Shown piece after piece: positions 8,169 through 17,377 of a stretch of DNA of 39,486 nucleotides. A model generated the notes under the pieces. That model was not told the DNA's origin and ran no database searches. It saw only the letters and a program-made list of their open reading frames with translations. The position numbers and the translations under genes are program-made. Location of the stretch: positions 1-39,486 of the forward strand of contig CAIYZV010000395.1 of the NCBI GenBank assembly GCA_903930765.1, read 5' to 3'. Each line of letters begins with the position of its first letter. The stretch's first letter is position 1. This DNA is from an uncultured Pirellula sp. Lineage in GTDB: Bacteria; Planctomycetota; Planctomycetia; Pirellulales; Pirellulaceae.

Positions 8169-10877
8169 ATGTTCCACGTCGGCCCCATTTGGATAACACG
8201 AGAGCTGATTCAGCGTACCCCGCGGCGGGGTAGTGCGGGGGGACGCAATTCCACTTCGCAGAGCTATTTCGGTTATTGGTTATTTTTAATTATTTGCTTT
8301 GCGTTGGTGGGTTGCAAGACGTTGTCGTTGCCTGCGATCAATCCAAATGGTGGGACTATTTTTTCCGGGCAGACAACCACGCTGGTGTCCCCACATAATC
8401 CCGCGAACGGTTATCCGTCCCAAGGTTCCGCGTACCCGACGCCTCCGGAGCCAAAAAAGTGCTTGCACGGTGTTTCCGCGCAGGATGGCAAACAAGGGTG
8501 CAAGCTTTGCGCTGGCAAGCAAGCGGATTTGGACGAGAGTCGAGCCCGTTGTGGACAGTTGCTGCTAACGCCGACGAAGATCGTTGCTCCCGTGGGAGGC
8601 GAGGTGCTGCTGCTCGCCGGGATTTGCGGCAAAGACGGGATGCTCGTCACCGGTGAGCCTATCGAATGGATGCTCTCGCCGGAAAGCGTTGGCCAGATTA
8701 TCGATGTCGGGGACGCTGGTAAAGAGAGCAAGAAAGAGCAGCATTTCTGGAAAAAGGCATCTGGACCTACGCTGGGCAAGATCGATGTGGATTTTGCGAG
8801 GGGGCTGACCAGTCGCGAAGCGGGACGTATCACGCGAGGTACGGCGAAAACAGACGATGATCTCCCGATTCGACTTGGACAAACCTGGTTGAGTCTGTCG
8901 AGTCCGACCGAGGGGGTCTCCAAGGTAACGGTCATGGCTCCCGACAGCGAGGCGTGGGATCAACGGCGACAAACGGCAACTATTTATTGGGTCGATGCCT
9001 CGTGGGAGTTCCCTCGAGTGCAAATGGCTCCGAGCGGACAGTCGATCCAGTTGGTCACCAAAGTATTTCGTTCGGGAGGTTTCGCACCTGCGGACGGATG
9101 GATTGTTCGTTACCGTTCTCTCAACCCGGACATCGCCCGATTCCTTCCGCAGTACGGCGAGGTGTTCGAGAAGCAAGTCGATCGCAATGGAAATGCGGTG
9201 GTCGACGTAGTCAACATGCTGCAATCAGGAATGATTTCAAAACCGAACGGGTCAGCGCTCATCGAGGTCGAGGTGGTCCGTCCACCTCAAGGCTCCGAGA
9301 ATATGCCTGAGTTGCCGATCGGGCGAAGTACCGTCGAGATCTCCTGGACGTCTCCTGAGTTGACGCTAACGGCGTCCGGTCCTGAGACCGCAGTACCCGG
9401 TCAACCGTTGGCCTATGCAGTGACCCTTCAAAATGACGGGATGGCGCAAGCGGAAAACGTGGTGCTGAGACTGATGGTGCCCAACGGTATGGAGATTAAG
9501 AGCGTCACCCCGAATCCGACCAGCCAAACCGCCACCAATCTTGCTTGGGACATTGGCGTGTTGGGCCCGCGTCAAGCGTTGGATGTCCAGGTTATTGTGG
9601 AAGCATTGGCCGAGTTTGATGCGAGGGTTGCATTCCAGGTCAATGCTGCCCCGAGCATTGCGAAAGAAGCGATCGTATCCACACTAGTGCAGAAGCCCAA
9701 GCTGGCGCTCAGCATCAATCCAGACCCAACGACGACCCAAGCCGGGATCGGAGAACCTGCGACCTTCAATATAAAGTTAACCAACACTGGCAATCAGACC
9801 GTAACGGACCTTTCGTTGCTGCTCGAGGCCTCGCCAGGTTTAAGTCATATCCGAGATGGCGCGAGAGAAGTTACTAGGGAGATAGGGTATTTGGCGCCAG
9901 GCCAAAGCGTCGACCTCTCCGCGCAATTTGTCGTCGAACGCGAGGGCGATCTTTCAGTGAAAGCGACCGCATTGTCTGCTCGCCAAGTACTATCTGCGGC
10001 ACAAGCAAATGTTCGCGGGGTGGCTGGGCCGCAACGTATTCCACAAGTCGGTGTCGAGATGCGCTGCAGCACCGGAGCTAACGTCATTGCGCTGAATACG
10101 GCGACATCGGTACAACTGATCGTTCGAAACACTGGCCCGGTGGCGATCCGAAATCTGTTTGTATCGGTGAAGTACGATCCAGCGCTTTCACCTAGTGGAG
10201 CATCGGCGGGTTTTGAGCCTAGTTATGCAAATCAGTTGCTCCGATGGCGTCTGGTGGAGTTGCCTGCGGGTGGCTCGCAAGAGTTCCAAGTGAATTTCAA
10301 TGGAGCGGCACCTTCGGCGGATGCGCAGGTGGTCGGTCTCGTCGAGACCGAGGATCGAGCGGTTCGGGTGATGAAGAACGTAGGTATCCCGATATCAGGT
10401 GGTGGAACCGCTGGGGTTGGAGTCGGTGCGGCAGCAATTCCGCCGTCGGGACCGAGTCTAGGTGGACCATCCAATCCGGCGGTAGTCGCACCGACGGCCG
10501 TTGCGTCGGGATTGCTCGTAGCGATCGAGCCGGTAGTTAATCAAGTTCGTCTCAATCAAGAATCTCGGTACGTGATACGCATTCGTAACCAAACCGATAC
10601 CATTCAGCAGCGTGTGGAAACGCAGATTCAGCTACCTGAGGGGGTTCGCATGATGGATCTGCGAGGCCAAGCAGAATCGGGTTATCAGTTTGACGATACT
10701 GGTCGAGTCATCCGACTCGATCCGATATTATCCTTGCGGGCGCAAGAGGAGTTGTCGTATACGATCACCTTGATGCACCAACTCGTATCGGAAGGAAAGA
10801 TGATTGCGACGGTTCGGTCCGCGAATTTGCCAGAACCGGTAAGCGCAGCATCGACGATCCAGACGCTGGCGCCGTGA
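8169..10877 (+). CDS. Large lipoprotein with DUF11-type repeats
   Basis: A 902-residue predicted envelope lipoprotein. A long N-terminal lead of about 35 residues precedes a hydrophobic stretch (YWLFLIICFALVG) ending in the lipobox ALVGC, with lipidated Cys49. The ATG at 8169 is the only upstream ATG, so the long lead may be real or the true start may be a rarer codon. Residues 98-153 contain five cysteines, including the CKLC pair at 111-114. At least four Ig-like DUF11/CARDB-type repeats follow, at about 395-475, 508-590, 626-710 and 781-860. Each carries the pattern of Asn-Thr/Asp-Gly turns and a phrase like VPNGMEI or LPEGVRM. In the DUF11 family these act as extracellular stalks or structural domains; no enzyme activity is expected. 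Its role in this organism is unknown. Confidence 0.88.
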   Translation: MFHVGPIWITRELIQRTPRRGSAGGRNSTSQSYFGYWLFLIICFALVGCKTLSLPAINPNGGTIFSGQTTTLVSPHNPANGYPSQGSAYPTPPEPKKCLHGVSAQDGKQGCKLCAGKQADLDESRARCGQLLLTPTKIVAPVGGEVLLLAGICGKDGMLVTGEPIEWMLSPESVGQIIDVGDAGKESKKEQHFWKKASGPTLGKIDVDFARGLTSREAGRITRGTAKTDDDLPIRLGQTWLSLSSPTEGVSKVTVMAPDSEAWDQRRQTATIYWVDASWEFPRVQMAPSGQSIQLVTKVFRSGGFAPADGWIVRYRSLNPDIARFLPQYGEVFEKQVDRNGNAVVDVVNMLQSGMISKPNGSALIEVEVVRPPQGSENMPELPIGRSTVEISWTSPELTLTASGPETAVPGQPLAYAVTLQNDGMAQAENVVLRLMVPNGMEIKSVTPNPTSQTATNLAWDIGVLGPRQALDVQVIVEALAEFDARVAFQVNAAPSIAKEAIVSTLVQKPKLALSINPDPTTTQAGIGEPATFNIKLTNTGNQTVTDLSLLLEASPGLSHIRDGAREVTREIGYLAPGQSVDLSAQFVVEREGDLSVKATALSARQVLSAAQANVRGVAGPQRIPQVGVEMRCSTGANVIALNTATSVQLIVRNTGPVAIRNLFVSVKYDPALSPSGASAGFEPSYANQLLRWRLVELPAGGSQEFQVNFNGAAPSADAQVVGLVETEDRAVRVMKNVGIPISGGGTAGVGVGAAAIPPSGPSLGGPSNPAVVAPTAVASGLLVAIEPVVNQVRLNQESRYVIRIRNQTDTIQQRVETQIQLPEGVRMMDLRGQAESGYQFDDTGRVIRLDPILSLRAQEELSYTITLMHQLVSEGKMIATVRSANLPEPVSAASTIQTLAP

Positions 10878-11164
10878 TCAAGGGTAGTCGCGACCAATGA
10901 TTTTCCCGGTGCGAAGGGATTTCACTTGCATCGCTCTGCGAAGCAAGTCGGAGCCCTCAGCGTGAGCGCCGGGTGGAGGTACGCTGCGGAGTGATCGTTA
11001 CGGCTAATGGATCGTAACTGGTATCGAGGCAGTGATCCTGGCTAGTGCCGGGGGCTGCGGGCTCTAGCTTCCAGTCGCCACTTGCTAACACGCGTGGCTC
11101 GGAACTGATCGCTGCGCGATCTCAGAACCCGATCCCTTGAACTACGACTTTCCTCAATAAAAAA

Positions 11165-12589
11165 TTACGGATGAGGTTGAGTCATGGAGAACGGATCCAG
11201 GGCCTTGTTCAATTCCGAAGGTTCCAGGATCTGCTGTTCTAAGCATAGCTCGCGGATGGTTTTTCCGGATGCGAATGCCTCTTTGGTCAGCTTGGCCGCC
11301 TTTTCATAACCGATATAAGGATTGAGGCTGGTAACCATGGAGAGGCTTTGCTCGACACTCGATTCGCAAGCTGTTGGGTTGGCTTCGAGGCCATCCATGC
11401 AGAACTCGATGAACGCGCTGATTCCGTTGGACAGTAGCATGATGCTCTCAAGCATGGCGTGCCCCATGACTGGCATCATGATATTCAATTGGAAATTGCC
11501 GCCCGCGGCCCCTGAAAGGGTCATGGTGCTATCGTTCCCGATCACACGTGCGGTCAATTGCATCATGCTTTCGCACATTACAGGATTGACTTTACCCGGC
11601 ATGATCGAGGAGCCTGGCTGGCGGTCGGGCAGGATGACTTCAAAGAATCCGCAACGAGGTCCGGAGCCCAACCATCGAATATTGTTGGCGATGTTGAATA
11701 GCGTCATCGCGATGGTCTTAATCTGACCGTGGGATTCGACGAGTCCATCTCGCTGCGCGTTGGCCTCGAAGTGATCCGCAGCCTCGACAAATGGAATTGA
11801 GGTTTGTTTTGCCAAATGCTCGCTGACACGATGGCCGAACTCGGGATGGGTATTGATTCCGCTACCGACAGCGGTACCTCCCACAGGCAATTCATAAACC
11901 GCAGCAGCAGCCGTCTTCGCTCGATCGATCGAGAGGGCGATCTGTCGGGCGAATCCCCCGAACTCTTGACCGAGTCGCAGCGGGGTTGCATCCATCAAGT
12001 GTGTCCGACCGATCTTGATAATTTTATCCCACTCCTGAGCCTTGTCCGCCAAGATCTTATGCAAGCGTCGGAGTTGGGGGATCAGTCTTTCGTGGATTTC
12101 GCAGGCGGTTGCCACGTGGATCGCTGTCGGGAAGGTATCGTTGGTGCTTTGCCCCATATTCACGTGGTCGTTCGGGTGAATGGGTTTGGATTTCGAGAAG
12201 CGGTCTCCCCCTAGGATTTCGATGGCTCGGTTGGAGATGACCTCGTTGATATTCATGTTGCTCGAGGTACCGGATCCCGTTTGAAAAACATCGACTGGGA
12301 ATTGGTTGTCCATTTTGCCATCGACGATCTCCTGGCACGCTTGGAACATGGCTTGAACCTGCTCTACCTGCAACGGGTTTTTCCCAGAGCCAGTGAGCTT
12401 GCCAAGATCGTTGTTCGCCGCAGCGCACGCCAATTTCACGCGGGCCATGGCTCGGACGAGCGGGGTTGGAAGGGGCCATCCGGAGATGGGGAAATTCTCG
12501 ACGGCGCGCTGGGTTTGGGCGCTGTAGTAGGCATTTGCCGGTACGAGGACTTCGCCCATGGAGTCGACTTCGGTGCGGAATTCGGACAT
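11165..12589 (-). CDS. fumC: Fumarate hydratase, class II
   Basis: The iron-independent fumarase of the TCA cycle, interconverting fumarate and malate in the cytoplasm as a homotetramer. It has 474 residues, the usual length. Conserved regions are TGSGTSSNMN (about 104-113), GRTHLMDATP (194-203) with the catalytic-region His, and the superfamily signature GSSIMPGKVNP (326-336) on the mobile catalytic loop. The frame is open for 40 more codons upstream, but the ATG at 12589 is chosen because AGGAA lies 9 bases before it and the protein there (MSEFRTEVDSMG) matches where fumarases begin. It is divergent from deaD and convergent with the DUF11 lipoprotein gene. There is no clear intrinsic terminator downstream, only an imperfect hairpin around 11105-11127 without a T run. 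Aspartase and argininosuccinate lyase are related, but this sequence reads as FumC. Confidence 0.97.
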   Translation of the reverse strand: MSEFRTEVDSMGEVLVPANAYYSAQTQRAVENFPISGWPLPTPLVRAMARVKLACAAANNDLGKLTGSGKNPLQVEQVQAMFQACQEIVDGKMDNQFPVDVFQTGSGTSSNMNINEVISNRAIEILGGDRFSKSKPIHPNDHVNMGQSTNDTFPTAIHVATACEIHERLIPQLRRLHKILADKAQEWDKIIKIGRTHLMDATPLRLGQEFGGFARQIALSIDRAKTAAAAVYELPVGGTAVGSGINTHPEFGHRVSEHLAKQTSIPFVEAADHFEANAQRDGLVESHGQIKTIAMTLFNIANNIRWLGSGPRCGFFEVILPDRQPGSSIMPGKVNPVMCESMMQLTARVIGNDSTMTLSGAAGGNFQLNIMMPVMGHAMLESIMLLSNGISAFIEFCMDGLEANPTACESSVEQSLSMVTSLNPYIGYEKAAKLTKEAFASGKTIRELCLEQQILEPSELNKALDPFSMTQPHP

Positions 12590-13106
12590 TGCTTGTATTT
12601 CCTGAGTCAAAAAATAAGGAAGTATTGAGTTGGGTGCGGCGCGTGGACTGACGGAAAGAAACCTTGATTTTGGAGCTGATTTTATAGCAAGGATTCCGAT
12701 TTCTGCCATTGATCCGACGCGTTCGCCATTGCGACAGAGGGTTCGGGTCGATCCGTCCTGGTGGTCGCGCGGGTTGGATAGTGGGGTACTGGTTCTGCCG
12801 AGTTTCCAAAAAATGGGTTTTTCCCCTAGCCAAATTGGGCCTCACCGTTAGTATCGGGGAGCAAAGTAGAAAAAGCTTGGAAAGTAAGGTTCAAATTCTC
12901 AGCCGATAGTTTCAGCCGGGTCGCGAATAGCGATGGTTGCTGATGGGTAGTCGAAATTTCGGCTACCTCTAGGGGGCGAGACCTCGAGGAATGAGCGAGG
13001 TCTTCACGTTGAGTCGAGCCAGTCTTTCCCAGGTTTTTGTCCGGTTATGTTTCCGGGCAACCAACGGAAAGTTGGCAAATCGATTTCGAATACGTGAGGT
13101 TCTAGG
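12590..13106. other. Divergent fumC/deaD region with two hairpins
   Basis: This 517-base gap must hold the promoters of fumC and deaD. Two stems lie in the half next to deaD. One is an inverted repeat at about 12951-12970, GTAGTCGAAA/TTTCGGCTAC, 10 pairs with one G-U. The other is AGACCTCG/CGAGGTCT at 12979-12986 and 12996-13003 with a 9-base loop. Neither is followed by a T run, so they are not standard terminators. They could be leader structures in the deaD mRNA. GAGG at 13096-13099 is the deaD ribosome site. Confidence 0.55.
12599..12603 (-). promoter_or_regulatory. Ribosome-binding site that fixes the fumC start
   Basis: AGGAA on the minus strand, 9 bases before the ATG at 12589. It supports the internal ATG over the longer open frame. 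Confidence 0.7.
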
Positions 13107-15314
13107 ATGAAATCCATCGAAGTGATGGCGGATGATGTTGCGCTTGCAGCGGAGATTTTGGGATCTATTGAAGGTGCGATGGATGGCGGAAGCGCTGCTC
13201 CAGGGGCCTCTGACGGTGTGAAGGCCAAGAAAAAGAAAAAGAAGAAAGTCGCACAGCTTGTCGTTTCTGAGTCGACGCCGAAGGATGCGACCTCGGACAG
13301 CCTAGCACCCCTAAGCGACATTGCTTCGAGCGGCCCGCTGTTTTCAGAGATGGTTGCGGAATTGCGCGCCGAAGCGGCTGATTTCTCGGAGTTGACGCAC
13401 GCAGTTGCGACGAGTGTTTCCGAGGATTTGGTCGAGGTCGCTTCAGAATCCGACGCGGGTGGCGAGAGAGAAGAGGGGGGCGAGGGAGCGGAGGAGTGGA
13501 CAGAAGACGATAGCCGCGTCCGTTTTAGCGATTTGGGACTTCCCGGTGAGATTTGCAGCGCTCTTGCCAAGTCCGGATACCAGTATCCGACAGATATCCA
13601 ATCAGCGACGATTCCGGCCTTGCTCAAAGGGCGAGATGTCTTGGGTCAAGCACAAACAGGTACGGGGAAGACTGCCGCGTTTGCGTTGCCACTGCTGAGT
13701 GGGATTGATGTCGAAAGCCCGGAGACTCAAGTGCTGGTGTTGGCCCCTACGCGCGAGTTGGCGATTCAAGTTGCTGAGTCGTTCATGAAATATGGGCAGC
13801 ATTTGAGAGGGTTGCGAGTTGCCCCAATTTACGGTGGCAGTTCCTATGCAACTCAAATCCATGCATTGAAGCGAGGTGCACACGTTGTGGTCGGTACGCC
13901 TGGGCGTGTGATGGACCACATGCGCGAGAGTCGTCTACGGATCGACATGTTGAAGTGTTTGGTGCTGGACGAAGCGGACGAAATGCTGCGGATGGGTTTT
14001 GTGGATGACGTTCAATGGATTTTGGAACAGAGTCCAGCCACACGACAGATCGCATTGTTCTCCGCGACGATGCCAGACCCAATCCGACAAATCGCGAATC
14101 GGCACCTCAAGAATCCTCATGTGATTTCGATCGAGTCCAAGCAACGCACTGCGGACAATATCGAGCAACGCTTCATCACGGTAGAACCGCGTGGTCGGAC
14201 GGAGGCGTTACAGCGAATCCTCGAGGCAGAGGATTTCGATGGCATGATTGTGTTTGTAAAGACAAAGATCGGTACGGTCGAATTGTCGGACCATTTGCGT
14301 TCCCTCGGATATTCCGCCGTTGCGCTTAATGGTGATATCGCACAGACACAGCGTGAACGGACCATTGAGCAACTCAAAGAAGGGGTGTTCGATATCTTGG
14401 TGGCGACAGATGTCGCAGCGCGAGGTTTGGATGTCCAACGCATCACCCACGTGATCAATTATGATTTGCCCTTTGATTCCGAAGCTTATGTGCATCGGAT
14501 CGGGCGTACGGGTAGGGCTGGAAGGAGCGGACAAGCGATCATCTTTATCGCTCCGCGGCAACGTGGATTTTTGCGAGAGATCGATCGTGCCGCAGGGCAG
14601 ACGATCGAGCCGATGGCGATTCCAACTTCGAAAGAAATAAACGCACTACGAGTTTCACGATTCAAAGAAATGATTCAAAAGGCTGCGGTACCTGCCGAAG
14701 CAGGTAAGGAAGCATTTAACCTTTTTGAGAAACTGCTCAACGACTGCGTGACTGAGCATGGTTTGTCGCCGATCAAGATCGCGGCGGGTTTGGCGTTACT
14801 GGCGCAAGGCGATCGGCCTTTCTTCGTTAGCGAGTCCTCCGAACGGATGCTACGAATGGATTCTGATCGCGGGCGAAGAGAACGGGGTGGAGATAGCCGG
14901 GATTTTCGAGATTCTGGGCGATCTCCACGCGAGCGGTTTGGGGACCGTGATGGGTTCTCCGGTGGAGAGGGACGCGGTGTCGGACGCCGTGGGGAACGTG
15001 GTGAAGGACTTGATCTGGGCGACGCGCGTCGTGAAAAAGAGACGTTCCGCGTCGAAGTAGGGCGCATTCATGGGGTGAAGGCTGGAAATTTAGTCGGAGC
15101 GGTTGCCAACGAGATTGGACTGAACTCCGATCTGATAGGACAAATCAAAATCCATCATGATTTCTCGACCATCGATTTGCCTGCCGGTATGCCGCGTGAG
15201 GTTTTCAAGACCTTAGGCAAAGCCTGGGTGTTGGGGCGTCAGCTTCGAATTTCAAAGTTGATGGACCACCCTTCGGAGCGACGGTTTGCGAAGGGCAAGC
15301 GCGAGGCGAGGTAA
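13107..15314 (+). CDS. deaD: DEAD-box RNA helicase with DbpA-type RNA-binding domain
   Basis: ATP-dependent RNA helicase of the DeaD/CsdA class, acting on structured RNA in ribosome assembly, mRNA turnover and cold adaptation. Of 735 residues, the first 138 are an unusual low-complexity acidic extension with seven lysines at 41-47. The core follows: Q-motif region (about 140-165), Walker A AQTGTGKT (182-189), PTREL (214-218), DEAD (288-291), SAT (319-321), ATDVAARGLD (433-442) and HRIGRTGRAGR (463-473). An Arg/Gly/Asp-rich tract (about 588-645) leads to a C-terminal DbpA-like RNA-binding domain (about 645-718). The ATG has GAGG 7 bases upstream. tsaC follows closely on the same strand. The N-terminal extension makes it longer than E. 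coli DeaD (about 630). Confidence 0.97.
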   Translation: MKSIEVMADDVALAAEILGSIEGAMDGGSAAPGASDGVKAKKKKKKKVAQLVVSESTPKDATSDSLAPLSDIASSGPLFSEMVAELRAEAADFSELTHAVATSVSEDLVEVASESDAGGEREEGGEGAEEWTEDDSRVRFSDLGLPGEICSALAKSGYQYPTDIQSATIPALLKGRDVLGQAQTGTGKTAAFALPLLSGIDVESPETQVLVLAPTRELAIQVAESFMKYGQHLRGLRVAPIYGGSSYATQIHALKRGAHVVVGTPGRVMDHMRESRLRIDMLKCLVLDEADEMLRMGFVDDVQWILEQSPATRQIALFSATMPDPIRQIANRHLKNPHVISIESKQRTADNIEQRFITVEPRGRTEALQRILEAEDFDGMIVFVKTKIGTVELSDHLRSLGYSAVALNGDIAQTQRERTIEQLKEGVFDILVATDVAARGLDVQRITHVINYDLPFDSEAYVHRIGRTGRAGRSGQAIIFIAPRQRGFLREIDRAAGQTIEPMAIPTSKEINALRVSRFKEMIQKAAVPAEAGKEAFNLFEKLLNDCVTEHGLSPIKIAAGLALLAQGDRPFFVSESSERMLRMDSDRGRRERGGDSRDFRDSGRSPRERFGDRDGFSGGEGRGVGRRGERGEGLDLGDARREKETFRVEVGRIHGVKAGNLVGAVANEIGLNSDLIGQIKIHHDFSTIDLPAGMPREVFKTLGKAWVLGRQLRISKLMDHPSERRFAKGKREAR

Positions 15315-15384
15315 CCACCGGTATGGCGAGTGATCCACTTGCATGTGGCGATCGCGATGGAACGACCGAAATTGGGAACGACGC

Positions 15385-16392
15385 GTGTCCGAGATTGAAA
15401 CGTCGCTATTAAGCATCGATCGATTGGGTGACGCAGCCGCCATCATTGCGGCTGGGGGTATTGTGGCGTTTCCGACGGAAACGGTTTACGGTCTGGGAGC
15501 GGACGCGACCAACGCGGCTGCGATCTTGAGAATCTTTGAGGCAAAGGGCCGTCCCAGCGATAATCCTTTGATCGTGCACGTCGCTGATGTAGAGGGAGTA
15601 TTTCGCGTCGCGAAGGAAGTCTCGCCGATAGCCCAGAAGCTTATTCATGCTTTTTGGCCGGGTCCGTTGACGATAGTCATGCCGAAAGGGGAATGGGTAT
15701 CCGAGGTGCTTTGCGCTGGTTTGCCATCGGTGGCGGTACGAATGCCGAAGCACTCTGTTGCGATCGAGTTGATCCGTCGTGCCGGCGTACCATTGGTCGC
15801 TCCTAGCGCCAACCGATCGGGACGACCAAGCGGTACGACATGGGAGGCGGTGCAGGATGATCTCTCGGGGCGTATCGATGGCATTGTATGCGGGGAGCCA
15901 ACCGAGTTGGGTTTGGAAAGCACTGTGATCGACATAACGCAATCCCCACCATGCGTTCTCCGGCATGGAGCGATTTCGTTGACGGCACTCCAAGCTGTCT
16001 GTCCAGACGTTGTTTCCCTTGAAGATCTAAAGGGTGTCGAACAAGTTCGATTGCGCAAATCTCCAGGGACACGGCATCGTCACTATCAACCACATGCCCG
16101 AGTGATGGTGGCGGGATTGAAGACGGAGGTGATGGGCAACACACTTTCTGAGGGGTGGGCGAGCAACCCCTCGTCGCGGGCATGGATCGGTCTTTCGTCC
16201 CCCAACCCCGTGTCGGATTGGCGTATTATTCAGGTCTGTGAGAACGTCGATGAGTATGCGAGAGTGCTGTTCTCGTTTTTCCGGGAGATGGATCGATTGG
16301 GAATCGAGGCAATAGTTTGTGAGAGCGTGCCCGAGGTTGGGATAGGCCGAGCTTTGATGGACAGGATTCTTCGAGCCAGTGTTGACGAATAG
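15385..16392 (+). CDS. tsaC: Threonylcarbamoyl-AMP synthase, Sua5 type
   Basis: Makes threonylcarbamoyl-AMP from threonine, bicarbonate and ATP, the first step of the t6A37 modification of ANN-decoding tRNAs. The YrdC-like domain includes GIVAFPTETVYGLGADA, KGRPSDNPLIVHV and PSANRSGRPSGT. A C-terminal Sua5 domain follows the linker that begins KSPGTRHRHYQPHA. It is therefore the long two-domain Sua5/YwlC form, not the short TsaC. The start is uncertain: a GTG at 15385 gives MSEIETSLLSIDRLG, which fits the family's N-terminus, while an ATG at 15343 would add 14 residues of poor character. Neither has a strong ribosome site. The GTG leaves a 70-base gap after deaD and the ATG a 28-base gap; cotranscription with deaD is likely either way. 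Confidence 0.93.
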   Translation: MSEIETSLLSIDRLGDAAAIIAAGGIVAFPTETVYGLGADATNAAAILRIFEAKGRPSDNPLIVHVADVEGVFRVAKEVSPIAQKLIHAFWPGPLTIVMPKGEWVSEVLCAGLPSVAVRMPKHSVAIELIRRAGVPLVAPSANRSGRPSGTTWEAVQDDLSGRIDGIVCGEPTELGLESTVIDITQSPPCVLRHGAISLTALQAVCPDVVSLEDLKGVEQVRLRKSPGTRHRHYQPHARVMVAGLKTEVMGNTLSEGWASNPSSRAWIGLSSPNPVSDWRIIQVCENVDEYARVLFSFFREMDRLGIEAIVCESVPEVGIGRALMDRILRASVDE

Positions 16393-16414
16393 ATTGAGAT
16401 CGATAGGTGTGTGG

Positions 16415-17341
16415 ATGAGTTATGAGAATAATCAACAAACTGGCGGACGTTGGAATGCGATTGCGCTAGTAAGGCGGCTTGCGGTTTCCATGTCGCTGTC
16501 GGTTTTGACCGGTTATGGCGTTGCGCAAGAAAAGCAGGTTGAGGGAGAGTTGGATGGAGAGCGGCCCAAGGCGATCGCGCCGCGGTCGACGTCCAATATC
16601 GAGGAACTCGTCTTGGTCGAGCGAGGGACGCTGCCGATCGTGATTTCCGCTCCGCACGGCGGGGTTTTGCGAATTTCTGGGGTGCCTGCACGGAAGGGAG
16701 AAGGCATGCAGACTGGACCAGCAGGTTTCTTCACGGGCCGCGATGGTGGAACGGAAGAGTTAGCTAAGGAGGTCGTGCAGGCGATTGAGAAAAAGCTCGG
16801 AGCGCGTCCTTACAGCGTGATAAGCAGCGCGCATCGCAAGTACCTCGACCCAAATCGACCGGCAGAAATTGCCTTTGAAGACGACGATGCCAAGCCCGCT
16901 TATGAACGGTACCATGCAAACTGCCGGGCACATTGCGATGAGATCATGTCAAAATTTCGAGGTGGATTGTTTTTGGATTTGCACGGTCAAGGCTCGAGCA
17001 GCCAGACGGTTTTTCGGGGGACTGGGAATGGCAAAACGGTTTCGAGGCTCCGCGAGCGGTTTGGAGAGGGATCGCACAACGGCGATGCGAGTTTCTTCGG
17101 GATCCTCGATGATTTAGGGTGGCGTGTGTACCCGAAACCGTACGGTGGGAAAGAGCAGTCAGGGTTTACGGGCGGTTACATTGTCCAAACCTACGGAAGC
17201 CATCGTGCGGAAGGTATCGACGCCATTCAGCTAGAGTTTGGTTCCGAGTATCGAATCGAGGCGAATCGGAAAGAAACGGCTGCAGTGCTGGCAGAGGCTG
17301 TTTCGCGCTATTTAGAGATCTACGTTCCGTACCAAAAGTAG
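16415..17341 (+). CDS. Exported N-formylglutamate-amidohydrolase-like protein
   Basis: 308 residues from the ATG at 16415, preceded by AGG 7 bases upstream. The frame is open to a GTG at 16379 that would overlap tsaC. The N-terminus has a signal peptide (about 1-38) with an Arg-Arg pair, a hydrophobic core and a likely cut after GVA. The enzyme domain shows the motifs of the N-formylglutamate amidohydrolase (FGase) family: ISAPHGG (about 77-83), HRKYLDPNR (140-148), FLDLHGQG (186-193) and a late IQLEFGSEYR. The His/Asp residues in PHGG and DLHG are the expected zinc ligands. Classical FGases act in the cytoplasm in histidine breakdown; the export signal and the absence of hut genes nearby argue for a different amide or peptide substrate in the periplasm. 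It lies 22 bases after tsaC and may share its transcript. Confidence 0.85.
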   Translation: MSYENNQQTGGRWNAIALVRRLAVSMSLSVLTGYGVAQEKQVEGELDGERPKAIAPRSTSNIEELVLVERGTLPIVISAPHGGVLRISGVPARKGEGMQTGPAGFFTGRDGGTEELAKEVVQAIEKKLGARPYSVISSAHRKYLDPNRPAEIAFEDDDAKPAYERYHANCRAHCDEIMSKFRGGLFLDLHGQGSSSQTVFRGTGNGKTVSRLRERFGEGSHNGDASFFGILDDLGWRVYPKPYGGKEQSGFTGGYIVQTYGSHRAEGIDAIQLEFGSEYRIEANRKETAAVLAEAVSRYLEIYVPYQK

Positions 17342-17377
17342 GTAGCGGTTTCACCTGCGTCAAAGCATCAACAGAAC

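Noticed and set aside
12893-12906. T-arm-like GGTTCAAATTC suggesting a tRNA
   Set aside because: The flanking bases do not form the T stem and no acceptor or anticodon stems can be drawn.
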